DNA of 60,000 nucleotides from Takakia lepidozioides (lineage: Eukaryota > Streptophyta > Takakiopsida > Takakiales > Takakiaceae), in contig CM060733.1 of assembly GCA_030704615.1 (NCBI GenBank), positions 51,276,001 through 51,336,000 on the forward strand. Reading direction: 5' to 3'. Below, piece by piece: positions 46,117 to 58,000 of this stretch. Both the position numbers and the translations under genes were made by a program. Positions within the stretch are counted from its first letter, which is position 1. Every line of letters begins with the position of its first letter. The notes below the pieces were generated by a model, which was given only the letters and a program-made list of their open reading frames with translations, searched no databases and was not told the DNA's origin.

Positions 46117-48211
46117 TTACAGATCTATTACATTGATTCCTACTTTTTCTCGTTTCACCTCTTTGACAACTGCAACACAAAGATTCACCAGTATATCTGG
46201 GTGCTCTCGAAGAAAAGTGTCAAAACCAATAACTTCAGACAAATCAGCCACATGAGTGGAGAGATATTCAATCACAGCTTGCGTGAGTTCCTCTGCATTG
46301 TATCGGTTCCCCACGAGATAGGTTTGAAAGACGAGGTGAGCAGGGATGTTGGACTTCAGCGCATTTACACAATCAGATTTCAGCAGACTAAGCTCATACA
46401 TGTCTGCAGCTTGCAGGAGCTCAAACACGTGTTCACGCATGATGTCAGCTTCCACATAACCTGTGTAAAAAAAGCTTACAAATGCTTCAAGGGCCAAATG
46501 CTCCATATCCATTTTCACTATTCTTGTGGATGATTCTTCCATCTTATGAAGAAACATAGCCTTGAACACTTTGGACTTGCCCACCTGCGAACATTTGCAC
46601 ATATACTTATATGAGAGACCGAAAGGAAGATATTACTATTGGTCGACTTCATTGGTCATACGCTATGAGTACGCTATGCATTTATAATCGCTGATCACTG
46701 CTAATCTATGATCCGGATACTAAATACACACACATATATGTATATGCGCAGATCTCTCCATGGACACCTAGTATTATATGCATATTTCGAAACGATTGAA
46801 AAAAAATACCAAAACAGCTGTGTGTCCATGGACCTCTCCAAAATCTCTGGACCTCAAAATGACGTCTGTGTGGGGTGGCCGCATCGAGTCTCGATCCCAT
46901 GTTGTCAGAAATGACTGCCTCGCCTGCGATCTTTCCATCTCAACCGAGAGAGCTGTGAGCTGCGAATCGCTGCACATGATAAAGAAGGAAGTGCTAAAGG
47001 CGTGATCAGAAACGAACGATGTCCAGCTGCTGAAGTTTAAAATAGCTAACATCTTGAGCAGTGAAGTCTACCGTGCGGAGAAGACTGTCAATGATATCAG
47101 TGAGAGTTGAAGGGCGGTAAAACAAGCAAAACAAGACAAAAGGTGGCACTCACATCAGCGCACCACGCTCCTCCATGCTGCTACCAGGATTTACCCTGAC
47201 CACGTCTACAGGTGCATCCACCACCTCACATTTCCAGATAATCAGCGTCCTACGTACGCACCATTCACATATGTAGGTTACTGCAACCGACTAACAGCAG
47301 CGTCATAATGCAGCCTTCCGTAGGGAAATATTGTTTGGGGCAGAAGCTTACTTTATTTCCGACACTGTCCAGATAGAGTACCGAAAGACGCGCAGAAGAC
47401 CCCTCTCCTGCAACCGGCCAGACATCACCATATATTGTACCACTGCTTGGTTGTAAACTATTTCAGCTCTCATCCGGTCGGAGTCATCACTCACATATAA
47501 CATGAATCTCTGAGAGGCAGTAGCCAAATGTAACCTGCAAAAGAAATACATCGCTCCTGTCATTTTCTCCTAGCCCACACTTGCAGTACGTCTAGTACAC
47601 AACCATGAAGTGTCTCCCATGGGGACACTTCTTGCTGTCGCAAAATTATACCTTGACAAAATCTCGTGTCGTCTCGTGTCGCTCTACTACAACGACACAA
47701 ATGACCTCTCTCCATCAACGCCACAAGATCTGGCTAATGTGGCCTAATCCAGCATTGTCTGGACAATGTATTATGAGATACATAGAGACCACAACCTGAT
47801 TCAAATTCACTTACTAGCGCTGGAATGATGGTGCGAAAAACGAAGAGCGAGAAAGATTTAACAAAATAAGATTCCAAAGTCACAATTAACGTTACATGGA
47901 CAACTGATCCGCTATGTCATGTGTAGGGAAAGAACGTACACGTAATTATATTCAGACTCCTTCGAGTCCTTCAGCTTAGATACCTGCAGGATTGACACTC
48001 ACCCCATCAGTGAAGCATCGCCACAGCTAACATACAGTCCATGGATGTATCTAGGGAAACTATGCAATGAGCACCAGTTTCTAGCATCCGGTTCAATACG
48101 TAGAGGAGCCTGTGTAAGTACCCGGACAACGATGCCTTCGTCGTGTTGGTGCGTGTGAGTGGGATAGGGTTGCGAGCACACGAGTCGCAAGCCGTTCTTA
48201 GTTATGGCCAT
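46117..48211 (-). CDS. BTB/POZ domain protein
   Basis: Four phase-consistent exons on the minus strand: 48211-48003, 47534-47352, 47029-46810 and 46584-46117, giving 359 residues from the ATG at 48211. The last two exons hold a BTB/POZ domain: HTDVILRSRDFGEVHGHTAV, then VFKAMFLHKMEESSTRIVKM, FVSFFYTGYVEADIMREHVF, LLQAADMYELSLLKSDCVNAL, with a BACK-like helical tail (VFQTYLVGNRYNAEELTQAV). BTB proteins of this type (SPOP/MATH-BTB-like) usually bring substrates to CUL3 ubiquitin ligases. The first about 200 residues (VRVLTQAPLRIEPDARNWC, RFMLYVSDDSDRMRAEIVYN) are not a family I recognise, so the partner is unknown. More 5' exons may exist. It is head-to-head with SmD2. Confidence 0.8.
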
Positions 48212-48983
48212 AGATCTTCCACTCACCTCACTGTGCAATGAGATACAGGTGTGCAACAGTAGGAAAATACAGTGGCAACTCCAATAAAACTGGGAGCATA
48301 CAGACTCTGTGCCACCACGATGAAAACCTGTTCCTCTTGCCCTAAATAATACAAAGGAAATCTTAGAGCAAGGCCTTTAGGTCGTTGTTAGCTAGGTTAA
48401 CAACAATCTCAAAATCCACTTATGTGGTGTGAGAGAAGGTTAAAAGTTAAAAGTTAAAAGTCCATTTTGAGATCGCTCTTTTAACGATAGTTTACATAAA
48501 GCTAAGTCAATCCTAGAACGGACTTATTTTTTCTTCTTTAATCAAAGCTTCTCCAAACATAGAATTGTGATGCTACCAAAACGCGTTAAGGGCGAGATGC
48601 TTCGTCCTCTGCAGAAACGCTTTGATTAGGGGGATGTGGCTCGGCAGACCAGCTTCAAGACGAGGGGGAATCAATCGCAGAGGAGCCGCCAACAAAAGTA
48701 GTGGATGCACGATAAACGCACAGGAACTCTAAGGCACTGTCTCCCTGTCACACTCACTGCCGCATACCGTCTGTCCACACAGCTACCAGTACACAGGAAA
48801 TGAACACCAAAATGCCACCCCCAGTCTGAGGTGTGCAGTCCTTTTAACATCATCCAAGTGTCTGACATGTCATCGCCATCTGCTGCGGCGCTATTGGCTT
48901 AAGGCCAAGTCATCTAATCTACTCCGCAAAAACTGATCAGAATTGGGAGCAGGGAGAGAACGGGCCATCACAGAATGACACTG

Positions 48984-49200
48984 TGGCCTGGTGGTAGTCG
49001 TGTACTGGCATGCGGGTCTGGGGTTCAAATCCTGTCATCTGTCTTCGGGCTTGGGCTCTGGCTCTGCCAGGCTCCTCTTGGTGGATAGTGGATACCTAGT
49101 CTATATTGTGCATAGTCCTTCTAATAGGGGTAGGTATTGCCTTTGCCGATATTTTAGGCCGCAAGGTCATCACCCCCTAACGCAACCCTAAAAATTAAAA
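48984..49200 (+). mobile_element. tRNA-derived SINE upstream of SmD2
   Basis: The A box TGGCCTGGTGGTAGT is at 48984-48998 and a perfect-looking B box GGTTCAAATCC at 49022-49032, tRNA-like spacing. A T/G-rich body follows with GTGGATAGTGGATACCTAGT and AGGCCGCAAGGTCATCACCC, and an A-rich end near 49200 (CTAAAAATTAAAAG). Length about 215 bp fits a plant SINE. It ends about 170 bp upstream of the SmD2 start codon. Confidence 0.7.
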
Positions 49201-49240
49201 GAAGTGGAATGGGTCGACTGTAGTGCAAGAAGGTTTATGT

Positions 49241-49248
49241 TAGGGTTT
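49241..49248 (+). promoter_or_regulatory. Telo-box upstream of SmD2
   Basis: TAGGGTTT (AAACCCTA on the other strand) lies 122 bp upstream of the SmD2 ATG. A second telo-type word, AAACCCTAAACC, lies in SmD2 intron 1 at 49615-49626. Same motif class as at NOP16. Confidence 0.5.
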
Positions 49249-49357
49249 GGTGGGCTGCATTGTGTTGTCGCCGCGCTACTCTTGTGCTGCTGGAGCTCGG
49301 GAGATCGGATCGTCGTGCCGCTTGCTGCTTCTTGCGCATAGAGGAGACGAGGTCCGT

Positions 49358-49553
49358 CTGCATCTCAAAATGAGGTATGTCTTTTTGGGATTGTATCTGG
49401 TATGCTTGAGAGAGAGAGAGAGAGAGATCTCCTTTGTGGATATACTTTGTGAATGTTCCTGCATCTCAAAATGAGCTATGTCTTTTTGGATTGTATCTGG
49501 TATGCTTGAGAGAGAGAGCTCACCCAGGATATGCTTTGTGAATGTCCTTGCAT
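49358..49553 (+). repeat. 101-bp tandem duplication containing the SmD2 first coding exon
   Basis: CTGCATCTCAAAATGAG starts at 49358 and 49459. The copies continue through TATGTCTTTTTGG, TTGTATCTGGTATGCTTGAG, a GA run and CTTTGTGAATGT. Copy 1 reads ATGAG|GTATGT (donor intact); copy 2 reads ATGAGCTATGT, with the donor G changed to C. Confidence 0.9.
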
Positions 49554-51174
49554 AGCAACACATCAAAGTGTAAAACAGAAAAGAGCTCTTCAAGGTTTGA
49601 AGAGCTCTCAACTGAAACCCTAAACCAGCAAAGAAAGAGAGAGAGGGAGAGAGAGAGAGGTCTGGGTTATCATTTAGCTTTACTACATATACAGCAGAAA
49701 TATGTGTGATATTGATTGGAAAAGGAGGCAAACATGGTTATGTTAGTCTGACTAACAACGCCGATGATGGTGTTATGTGTGCAGTGGAGCCAGACCAATG
49801 GAGGAGGATACGGTTAGCTCCCAGTCCTTCTTCTTTTATTTATCCTGGCTTCTGACCTGTCATTTGAGTGAATGTTTGTGCATGCGTTGCCAATGCCAAG
49901 TAGGAGTGGAGAGTTGCAAGATAGTACTTCATTACCGTTTCTATCTGCGGTTTTGCCCAACTTCCAGCAAAGAGTTTGGCTGGTTTGGTTTATTAATGGA
50001 GCAGTTGGCACTTACAAAAGATATATATGATGTCAATAAACTGGCAGAGAAACAGATAAAAAATATTTCGAATCAATACATATGCCTGCATAGTCGCTTA
50101 CTTCTTATATTTACATATGAGGCTTGCTGCATCTTGCTGACAAGGGAGGGCATATTCGTGAGGCAGTTTGTTGGGAAAATAAGAGGGAGGAATGTTGGTG
50201 AACTAGAAGCAGTTAGTAATGCAGTAGCAACAAAGCCTAGGGGCTCTATGACGGGAGGGTGCATAAAGTAGATGACTTAGAATGCACTCTTCTAAAACAT
50301 GTGTGCAGAGTCATGTCTCTTGGTGAAGGGAGTGTGGGGAATGGTGCTGAGTGATTGTCTGGTGTTTGTACAGGAGAAGACGGAGGAGGAAGAATTCTCC
50401 ACTGGACCCCTCTCTGTGTTAACCATGTCTGTGAAGAACAACACTCAGGTATTTGCTGTCACTCATCCCAGTTTAGACATTTTTATACAGTGCAAGTCAA
50501 GACAGAAATAATCTCAATGGAAGATGCACTCATAAGACTTTGTACGTGTTAGCCTTGTGGCCATGTATATACTGTGCCCAGTTGGCACCACAACAGAGGC
50601 AACGTGGGAGATGACCTGGAAATGATATTGGGCATGAAGAGTCATGGTGTAGCAGACTAATTACTTGCAACCTTGATTTGTTGACAACCTATACGCCGGA
50701 TGCAGAGTTCAACAGGTGCCAACTGATCCTCTGTTTGTTTTGCCAGGTGTTGATAAATTGCAGGAACAATAAGAAATTGCTAGGCCGCGTGAAGGCTTTT
50801 GATCGCCATTGCAACATGGTTCTTGAGAATTGCAAAGAAATGTGGACTGAGGTTTGTGGCTTTCTTTGCGTTTACCATGTGGTTGCCATGGGCATGTCCT
50901 GATGTGGTCTGTCAACCTGTGCTACAGTGAATCCTTTCAGTTTAGTGTCCATGGACCTCCATTGATGGTGTTGCAAGCTTTCTTTGTGAGGAGAGATCCA
51001 TTTTTCAATTGTTCTACTCATTGCTTACAATTTTTGGGCTGGAATGTCTGGAGGCAGGTGCCGAAAACTGGAAAGGGCAAGAAGAAGGCAAAGCCAGTTA
51101 ATAAGGATCGCTTCATCAGCAAGATGTTTTTGCGTGGTGATTCTGTTATCATTGTACTCAGAAATCCAAAGTGA
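49370..51174 (+). CDS. SMD2: Small nuclear ribonucleoprotein Sm D2
   Basis: Five phase-consistent exons: 49370-49374 (only ATGAG), 49785-49812, 50374-50448, 50747-50851 and 51058-51174, giving 109 residues, the normal SmD2 length. The joined start reads [11 protein letters not shown], then [20 protein letters not shown]. The Sm1 motif is [20 protein letters not shown] with [13 protein letters not shown], and the Sm2 motif is [16 protein letters not shown]. The loop [20 protein letters not shown] is typical for D2. SmD2 is part of the heptameric Sm ring on U1, U2, U4 and U5 snRNAs. An ATG at 49798 within exon 2 could start a shorter protein, but the five-base exon gives the family-like N-terminus. 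The exon 2 donor GTTAGC is non-consensus after GT. The 5' exon sits in a tandem duplication, and a SINE lies upstream. Confidence 0.95.
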
Positions 51175-53023
51175 CCATCTCCCGTGCAGCTATGTCCTGC
51201 TCTCCATTGTCAAATAGACCAGATATGGAAAACACTTCAGGATCTCTTCTCTTTCAAATTAGATTGACAGATGTGCATGTTTGACAGGGTTAGGGTCTGT
51301 TTACTTACCCAAATACCAGCAGTCACAGACATGTTGCCAGATTTTGTATGTCAATGTACCAGTATGAGGTCTGCACTGGGAGGCTGGCATCATGTGTACG
51401 CTCTGAATGTGTGACGTGATCCTAGCTTGCCTGGAGGGAGCATGGAGACAGTTTCAAGTGATTTTTCTGTTTTGTTGTACACAGAATGTGGGTCTTTAAT
51501 CTGTAATTGGAGTTCCTTGAGTTTCATCACACACGTTGGCAAGGAAACAGTTGAACAGAACATTGATATGATGTTATTGTGATTATAGTCATCTGAAGTT
51601 GATCCCAGCATTGCTGCCGCGTCAGTTGCTGAGCCATTATTGTCACATAAACCTGGATGAATATGCCATTGTTGGCACCCTGCTATTGCAGTGACACCGT
51701 CGCCGGGACAAGGAAGATTCGCCGAGTGGAAGTTGGTTGAATGTGGACTCAACTATTTAGTCCATGTCCGATCTTTATCACTCTTTACTATTGTGGTAAA
51801 TCGGCACTACTGTCTCTCACAATATGATTTACTGATATCTGGATCCTGTCAGCAATGCTGTTAAGTGGAAAGGACCAAAGCTGAGATTGTTTTGGAACAT
51901 GCTTGGAGAGACCTCGCTGTACACAAATTGCAGGGTGAAATGTGCCCCAGTGAGGGCCTTTTGCCAGGCATAACTCATGCAACTAAAACAGGCTAGCCCA
52001 AGCTGCTCTGCTTTGCTGCATTCAGATCTATGCCACAACAATCACCATTGTGGATCTGGGAGAGTAGCTGACTGCAAGCATCGTCTGAAAATAAGTGAAC
52101 AGCACTGTGCCAGTAATTCTGAAGCTGAAGCAGTTGTTGATGTCAGAGTATGTCCAGCCAGATTTAGGGTTACAGACGATTGTCAAGCACAAGCTTTTGA
52201 GTGTTTGTAACTGATCAAAGACAGTCGAGTGAGAGCATGTTGCTTCCCTATGCATTCAGTCTTGCTGTAGGTTCTCTTTTCTTCCTTCTCCATACCTGTG
52301 AGTCTATGTTGCAACGTGTGTGTCCCCTCTTGCTGCAATTGAGACCCTGTCAAACTTCATCAATGGGCCTACTGAAATAGCTCTGCGGTTTACAGTTACA
52401 TTGGTGATTTGGTGGTGTTGTTGAAACTGAATGCAACAGAACTGTCACACCTATGTACACTCTAGCTTGTCCAGTAACCCTTGTCCTGGATCTCCACCCT
52501 TGTCTGGCCCCTTCTCCTCACCCTCACCAAAGTGCGCAGTAACCAACCCTAGTGACAAGGTCTGGAGTCTGGACGTTTCACTCCATATTGTTCACTGCAC
52601 AATTTATCTTTGATTCTCGTCCGGCAGTTTAGAAAACAACACCAATGGAACTGCAAACAGACAGTGTAGTATGCAACGCTCATTAAAATGCGTGCCCGAC
52701 CTGATGGTGGATGAAGCCAGATTCTGCTCAATTGAACTCGGCAAAGATTGTCTGATGGGGCAGATGCTGATGAGGCATGGTCAGGAATCTTCAGGTGCCA
52801 TTCTCTGTGCTCAAGCTTTGTTGCTTTGAAGGGATGTGCGACTGAGAAGCATTTGGAAGTCGTGTGGAGATACTATTGCTCAAATTGCAACAGGTAGTCT
52901 CTGATGAAAGAGGTTGACGAAAGCCAGTGACAATTCCATTGTCTTGTTATTAGTGCAGCTCTTCCCTCTGGACTCATCTCCTTGGGCATGCGGGTCAGCT
53001 AACTTTGTCTTCAAGATCAGGAC
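51175..53023. other. Intergenic, no gene recognised
   Basis: It should contain the SmD2 3' UTR and the promoter of the CBS gene. Short frames here have no family resemblance and no consistent splice structure. No repeat shared with the rest of the window. Confidence 0.45.
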
Positions 53024-54311
53024 ATGGACCTTGCGAAGTCAGTGTTTTTTCCTCATACAGCCGCAGGCAACGAACGTCTGATGCCATATGACTGGCATAG
53101 TTCTACCTTCCAGTTCTCTGCTAAATTACCAAAGCGAGGCCTGAATTTCAACGACAGTATACTGAGTACAACAAGAATTTCGCAGAAAGGCGCGTCATTA
53201 GTAAAGGCATCTCAACACAAGAGCTGGGAGATTGACAAAGGAGAGCAGTTGATGGAGGATCCGTATGGTCACGTGGAAGACGTGATGAGCTTGCATGTCG
53301 TCACGACCCATGCCAATGCCCCTTTGAGAGACGTGATTCCCCATTTCGAGCACTTCACTGGCCTGCCTGTGGTTGATGAACATGACCACTGCATTGGCCT
53401 TCTCTCTGACAAGGTTAGTGCTAGTGACTCGTTTCAGTTTCCGGAATTGTTTTGCACTATCCGAATGAATGCCATCAGGGTGGGTTGTCCCTAGTGGGCT
53501 TTTGCGAAAAAGGAGAGAGAATGTACTCATGAGAGAGAGAACTTCCTCTGTTATCAGGATGGATAGGGATGTTCATACATCTGTCTGCAGAGGGATGCGA
53601 CCATACTGACCGGTGGAGCGTCAGCAGTAAGCATGAGTTCAGTTCACTTATCTCTTTTGGAAATTTGACATCTGGAGCTGCCCTGTGCAGGATGTTGCAA
53701 AATATGGACTCGCAATTGGAGATGTACACGGGAGGTATATCAATGTCAGATCTGCTTGCTCTAACAGTTACAAGCCCAAGATTATTTGCACTAGAATAAA
53801 CTTAAAAGGAATCAAAGAAGCTTTCATGAAGTGAAGAAAAAATGGTCTCTGCCTGAGGCCACTCTGGGTAGGCTTTGGAAAGGAGGGACTAACCGGTGAC
53901 TATCTGGGTGGAGGGGGAAGTGAATGCAATGACGAGTCCAGCAGTTGTCATTCAACACGCACTTATCGCATATGCAGCTGGCTTGATGCTCCAACACAAG
54001 GTATCTTGTTTAATCTTAAAATACTTCATCTTCATTGTACCTTGTCTTTCTTAACTTCAGGGTCTGAATTGACTAAGGTCATTGCTTGTGCTAATGCTTC
54101 ATGGTTTCAGTGACAAGATATACAGCCCAGTTATATCACCTCATTTCGAGCTTTCAACGAGGCTGAAATAGAACCTGGATATGATCTGGTGCAGGTACAT
54201 CGTCTGCCTGTTGTGGATAGAGAAGGACGGGTTGTTGGGATTGTAAGCAGGACGGACATCTACTATCCACTCATGCCTGATGTCAATCCTGTGCTCCGTA
54301 AAGGCCAGTAG
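53024..54311 (+). CDS. Tandem CBS-domain protein, probably plastid-targeted
   Basis: Exons in matching phase: 53024-53413, 53591-53626, 53914-54000 and 54195-54311, giving about 209 residues. The first about 75 residues are Ser/Arg/Lys-rich with little acid and may be a transit peptide. CBS1: VEDVMSLHVVTTHANAPLRD, then FTGLPVVDEHDHCIGLLSDK. CBS2: NAMTSPAVVIQHALIAYAAG, then VHRLPVVDREGRVVGIVSRT, ending DIYYPLMPDVNPVLRKGQ. CBS pairs bind adenosine nucleotides and regulate partners; plant CBSX1/2 modulate thioredoxins. This protein is a CBS pair of similar size but I cannot assign it to CBSX. A plausible 44-nt exon at 53691-53734 (AG before, GT after) would break the frame if included. The exact linker between the two CBS units is therefore uncertain. 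Confidence 0.8.
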
Positions 54312-55077
54312 GGAGGATCATGACAGCTTCAGGCACATTGCTTATGCCTTTAGAGATGACTGACCACACATGTTTGCATTCCCACACCTGCTTCAGTTTT
54401 GAAAAGCAAAACCATGGGATTTACAATTCTGTAAATTCCCCTCAAGTAGGCTGTTCTTTTTCACTGAGGGATTGTCTCATAAGAGCATAACCTTCACTAT
54501 TGTGGAATGTTGAACAAATGCTTAATCTCTGTAGCAGCAAACAATAAGGACCATATCTGCAACAAATTCTACTTACCAATCTGCATAAGCCAAAAGTTCT
54601 CCAGTCACAAGAAGTTTGGGCTGCATTAGCCCTTTGTATTTTAACCTAATAGAACCTGATGTGGGCAATGGAGACACATTTACGCATAAGCAACAAAACC
54701 AGCATACCTCCATATGCATTCCTTCTTGACTGCCAGTTAGAATGACTATTTCCACGTACACATCCAGTAAATGGCCCACTTGTTAGACGAAAGGGAGCCT
54801 TGCAAGTGCGCGTGAGAAGACCACAGATGCATTATTCACCCACACATTATAACTCACCAACCTTAAAGGCAAGGCAACTGAGTAAACTGCTCACTTATGT
54901 TGCAGTTACTACAGGGATTTTGAGGCCATATGAGAAAAATTGTGTTACTGTTCCGGTTACTTCCGTTAGAACAGAAGGCAGTCACCTACGGGGTGAAGAG
55001 ACTCCATAATTTGTCCGTATCCAGCATTTTGTTGCACAACAACAACAAAGTGAACCCGAGTTCAACTGCACTATTGG
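54312..55077. other. Convergent 3' intergenic region
   Basis: Between the CBS gene (+) and NEMF (-). It should contain both 3' UTRs. No conserved frame recognised. Confidence 0.5.
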
Positions 55078-58000
55078 CTAGCCCTTTTTACTCGAGGGTT
55101 TTTTCCCCTTCTTCTGGGATTGTTTCAATTTGGTGAGGCCAGGAGCTGTCACTTTGACATTACCAATCATGCATGCAGCAAGCTCTGGATCAGTGATAGC
55201 TTTCATCAGCTCCTTCTCCCGAGCTGCCACCTCTTGCATGTGACTGAACACATTCAATGCTGTCTTGGCCGCTGCAATTTACATCACAACAAACAAACAC
55301 AACCAGATTCAGCACATTATTTATTTTGTGGTACCCTTACCTACACCTGAAGCTTGAAGGTGAAGTCTTACAGGGATTATAATAGTCCACAGTCCACACA
55401 ATCGGGAACAGCATTTTTAAGTAGGAGGCTTAAGCCTCACACACTTGAATATTGTGCAACTTAAAACCCTTGAGCATATGTCTACGCACCTTTACCCTTT
55501 TTAGCCGCACCAGGAGTGAGCTTGACACGATACTTGTAGCCTTGCAATGCTGGATACGGACCACAGACTGGCACAGCATATAGTAAGACATCACTCACAG
55601 TCGGACATCCTGTAAGTGAGTCCAGCTCTGTCAACTTCTCACGCTCATCTTCTCCCAACTCAACAACATTCTCTTCTGCCAAAAGGGCTGCAATCTCTGT
55701 CTCTGCTGCCTTGGCACGAGCCCTTCTGCTCAGTCCATCGGTAACCTTGCCTCTCTCCTTGGTCACTGCAAAGTGGTCGCCAGCTTCTAACTGTTCTTCT
55801 GGAGGACCTGTACAGTCAGTCAACTGCATCAGACGCATTCCGCACGCAAACCACAGATGCGGGAGACCTCAGAAACAATGGATTTATGCTCTAAAGATGT
55901 GTTCCTTGTAGACAGGATCTCACGTCTGAGTCCAGTGCATTTCCAACAGGATGAGCATGATGTCATCATGAAAAACCATGCAGCCCTCAGTACATGTTCG
56001 CACAATGATCAGGTCACTGCCACATTCGAAGGAGGAGCAGACATATTGACATTCTGCAGGCCTCATGGAAGAAGCCAATTTCCTGGGTGCATTGCCTTTT
56101 CATTATTGTAACATGGCACTGTCAGTATCATCTACTTTCTTTTGGAACATGCCAAACAAACACTCTCATGAGCTCAGTTTATCAAATCGCACAATACCTT
56201 CGTCCTGTTCTTGGAGTGCATATGAAGCGTTGTCATCCTGTGGGGCAGTGTTGCCGTTCCTGCTGGTGCTAGTAGGCTCCATACTCATGGTTGGACAGTC
56301 ACGAGCAAGGTGCCCTACCTTTTTGCACTTGTAGCACACCTTTCCACCCAACTGTGTCTCATCCCCTGCAATAGCACGAGCTCTCAGTTGATCAACAATC
56401 AAGAGAAGTGACAAGATGTGACTAAAGCTACTTCGCAGTACTACTCAACTTAAACAGGGGCACACCGGCAGGCGCACTCCTCAATAGCACCTTCCACCAG
56501 GAACAGATAATGGGTCCATACCCACTTGCATTGTATCCACCACAAAGTTGTGTTCTTAAGCACCATTCTGAAGTCTAAGGGTGGAGAGGGTCACGAACCA
56601 GCTACAGCCTTAGTGGAAGACAGAAAGGAGGATGCCATATCCTGTTTGCCAGTGCTGCCTTTGATGTCTTTTTCACTGGTTCCTGGAACCATGGCCTTCC
56701 TTCCTGCTGACTGTCAACACACCTGTGTCAGCCTGCTGACTGCTATATTTCTACGACTCCTCCTTCCACTTCCCATGATAAACTTGAAGAAGACAAAAAG
56801 GGGACATTTTCAAACAAAATATACTCACACTTTACCTTGCTGAGTAAAGCTGCCTCAAAGAACAGATATAGTATGTGAGAAGACGAAGAAAGTTTATTAC
56901 ATGGAACCCTGGAGGGCCTATGGATTTCCCAGCCCAATATAAACGTTAAGCCCACAGCTCCATCAACTGCCTTTAATAACAAATGAAGGTAAATAGATCT
57001 AAAAGTGTGTAGATAGTTCCAGCTTATGCATGAGAAGGGAACTTACTGCCAGCAGGGACATGCGAAACTCACGCTCATCTTCATCCTGTTCTGCATACTT
57101 CTCCTTGATCTTCTTCAACTTGCCTTTACGGCCACGTCCAATCTTCCCACCCACCACGGTTGGTTCAAGTGTCTTATCATCCCTGCCACTAGCAGAGGCT
57201 TCTCTGGAGTCACATTCCTCCTCTTTTTCCTGTTCTTGTTCAATTCCCACAGTTTCGTCTGGTGTAGAGTCTATCCCAGACTTTCCTCCCTTCTTCAGTT
57301 TTCTCCTTTCCGCCTTGGACAAATAGGGCCTTTCTCTCTGTGCAGCCTTTAAAGGCAGCACTTCAGCCATTTCAGACTCTTCAGTTTCAGTGGGCAATGC
57401 ATCAAGACCATACTTACTGCTGCTTCCGCTTCGATGGGGTATAGACCGCAGTTCCAGTGCACGATCCAGTAGTGCATTCAGCCCCGAAAAATCCTCTCTG
57501 CTTTCCACATTCTCACTTCCTTCTTCCTCTTCCTCTTTCTCAGCTTCTTGCTTTTCAATACCCTTGGTGTCCTCTGTCCCACTAGCTACATCAGCCTCTA
57601 GAGGTCCATTTCTTATGAAATCTGCATGCATCACACTCATAGCAATATCATCCCCCTCATTGATCCCATCCCCTGTGGTGGAAGGCCTCTCTGACAATAC
57701 AAGCTCTTCCGCATCTGTGTCTGAGCTAGCTGCCTCCTCCATCTGCGCCAGACTCTCAGCACTAACCCCTGATTCTTCCTGGCCATCCGTGGCACCGTGG
57801 TGGTCATCATCTTCCCCTTCTCCCCTAACTCGTCGTTCATTAAGGTGAGAAGCTATGGAGCTCTCATCCAGCCGAAACAGAAGGGCAAACCCCATAACCA
57901 AAGGGTTTGGAGGCAAGAAATTCTTCTTGCCCCTAACCATGAAACTGCCCACAGTGAGGTACTCACCAGTGGGTGCAGTCTTGCTCACTTGATGGGCTTC

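Larger units (their letters stand above)
48212..49369. promoter_or_regulatory. Head-to-head promoter region of BTB gene (-) and SmD2 (+)
   Basis: 1.16 kb between divergent start codons. It carries a SINE-like element close to the SmD2 side and a telo-box. A short run of tandem GTTAAAA words lies at 48440-48461 (GGTTAAAAGTTAAAAGTTAA). Confidence 0.5.

Noticed and set aside
53571-53626. A CRISPR-like or phage system anywhere in the window
   Set aside because: No array of spaced direct repeats; all spaced repeats found are tandem duplications or transposon fragments, and the genes are eukaryotic with introns.
57390-57848. Plus-strand Ser-rich frame of 152 codons
   Set aside because: It is the antisense shadow of the acidic linker exon of NEMF (acidic codons reversed give Ser-rich sequence).
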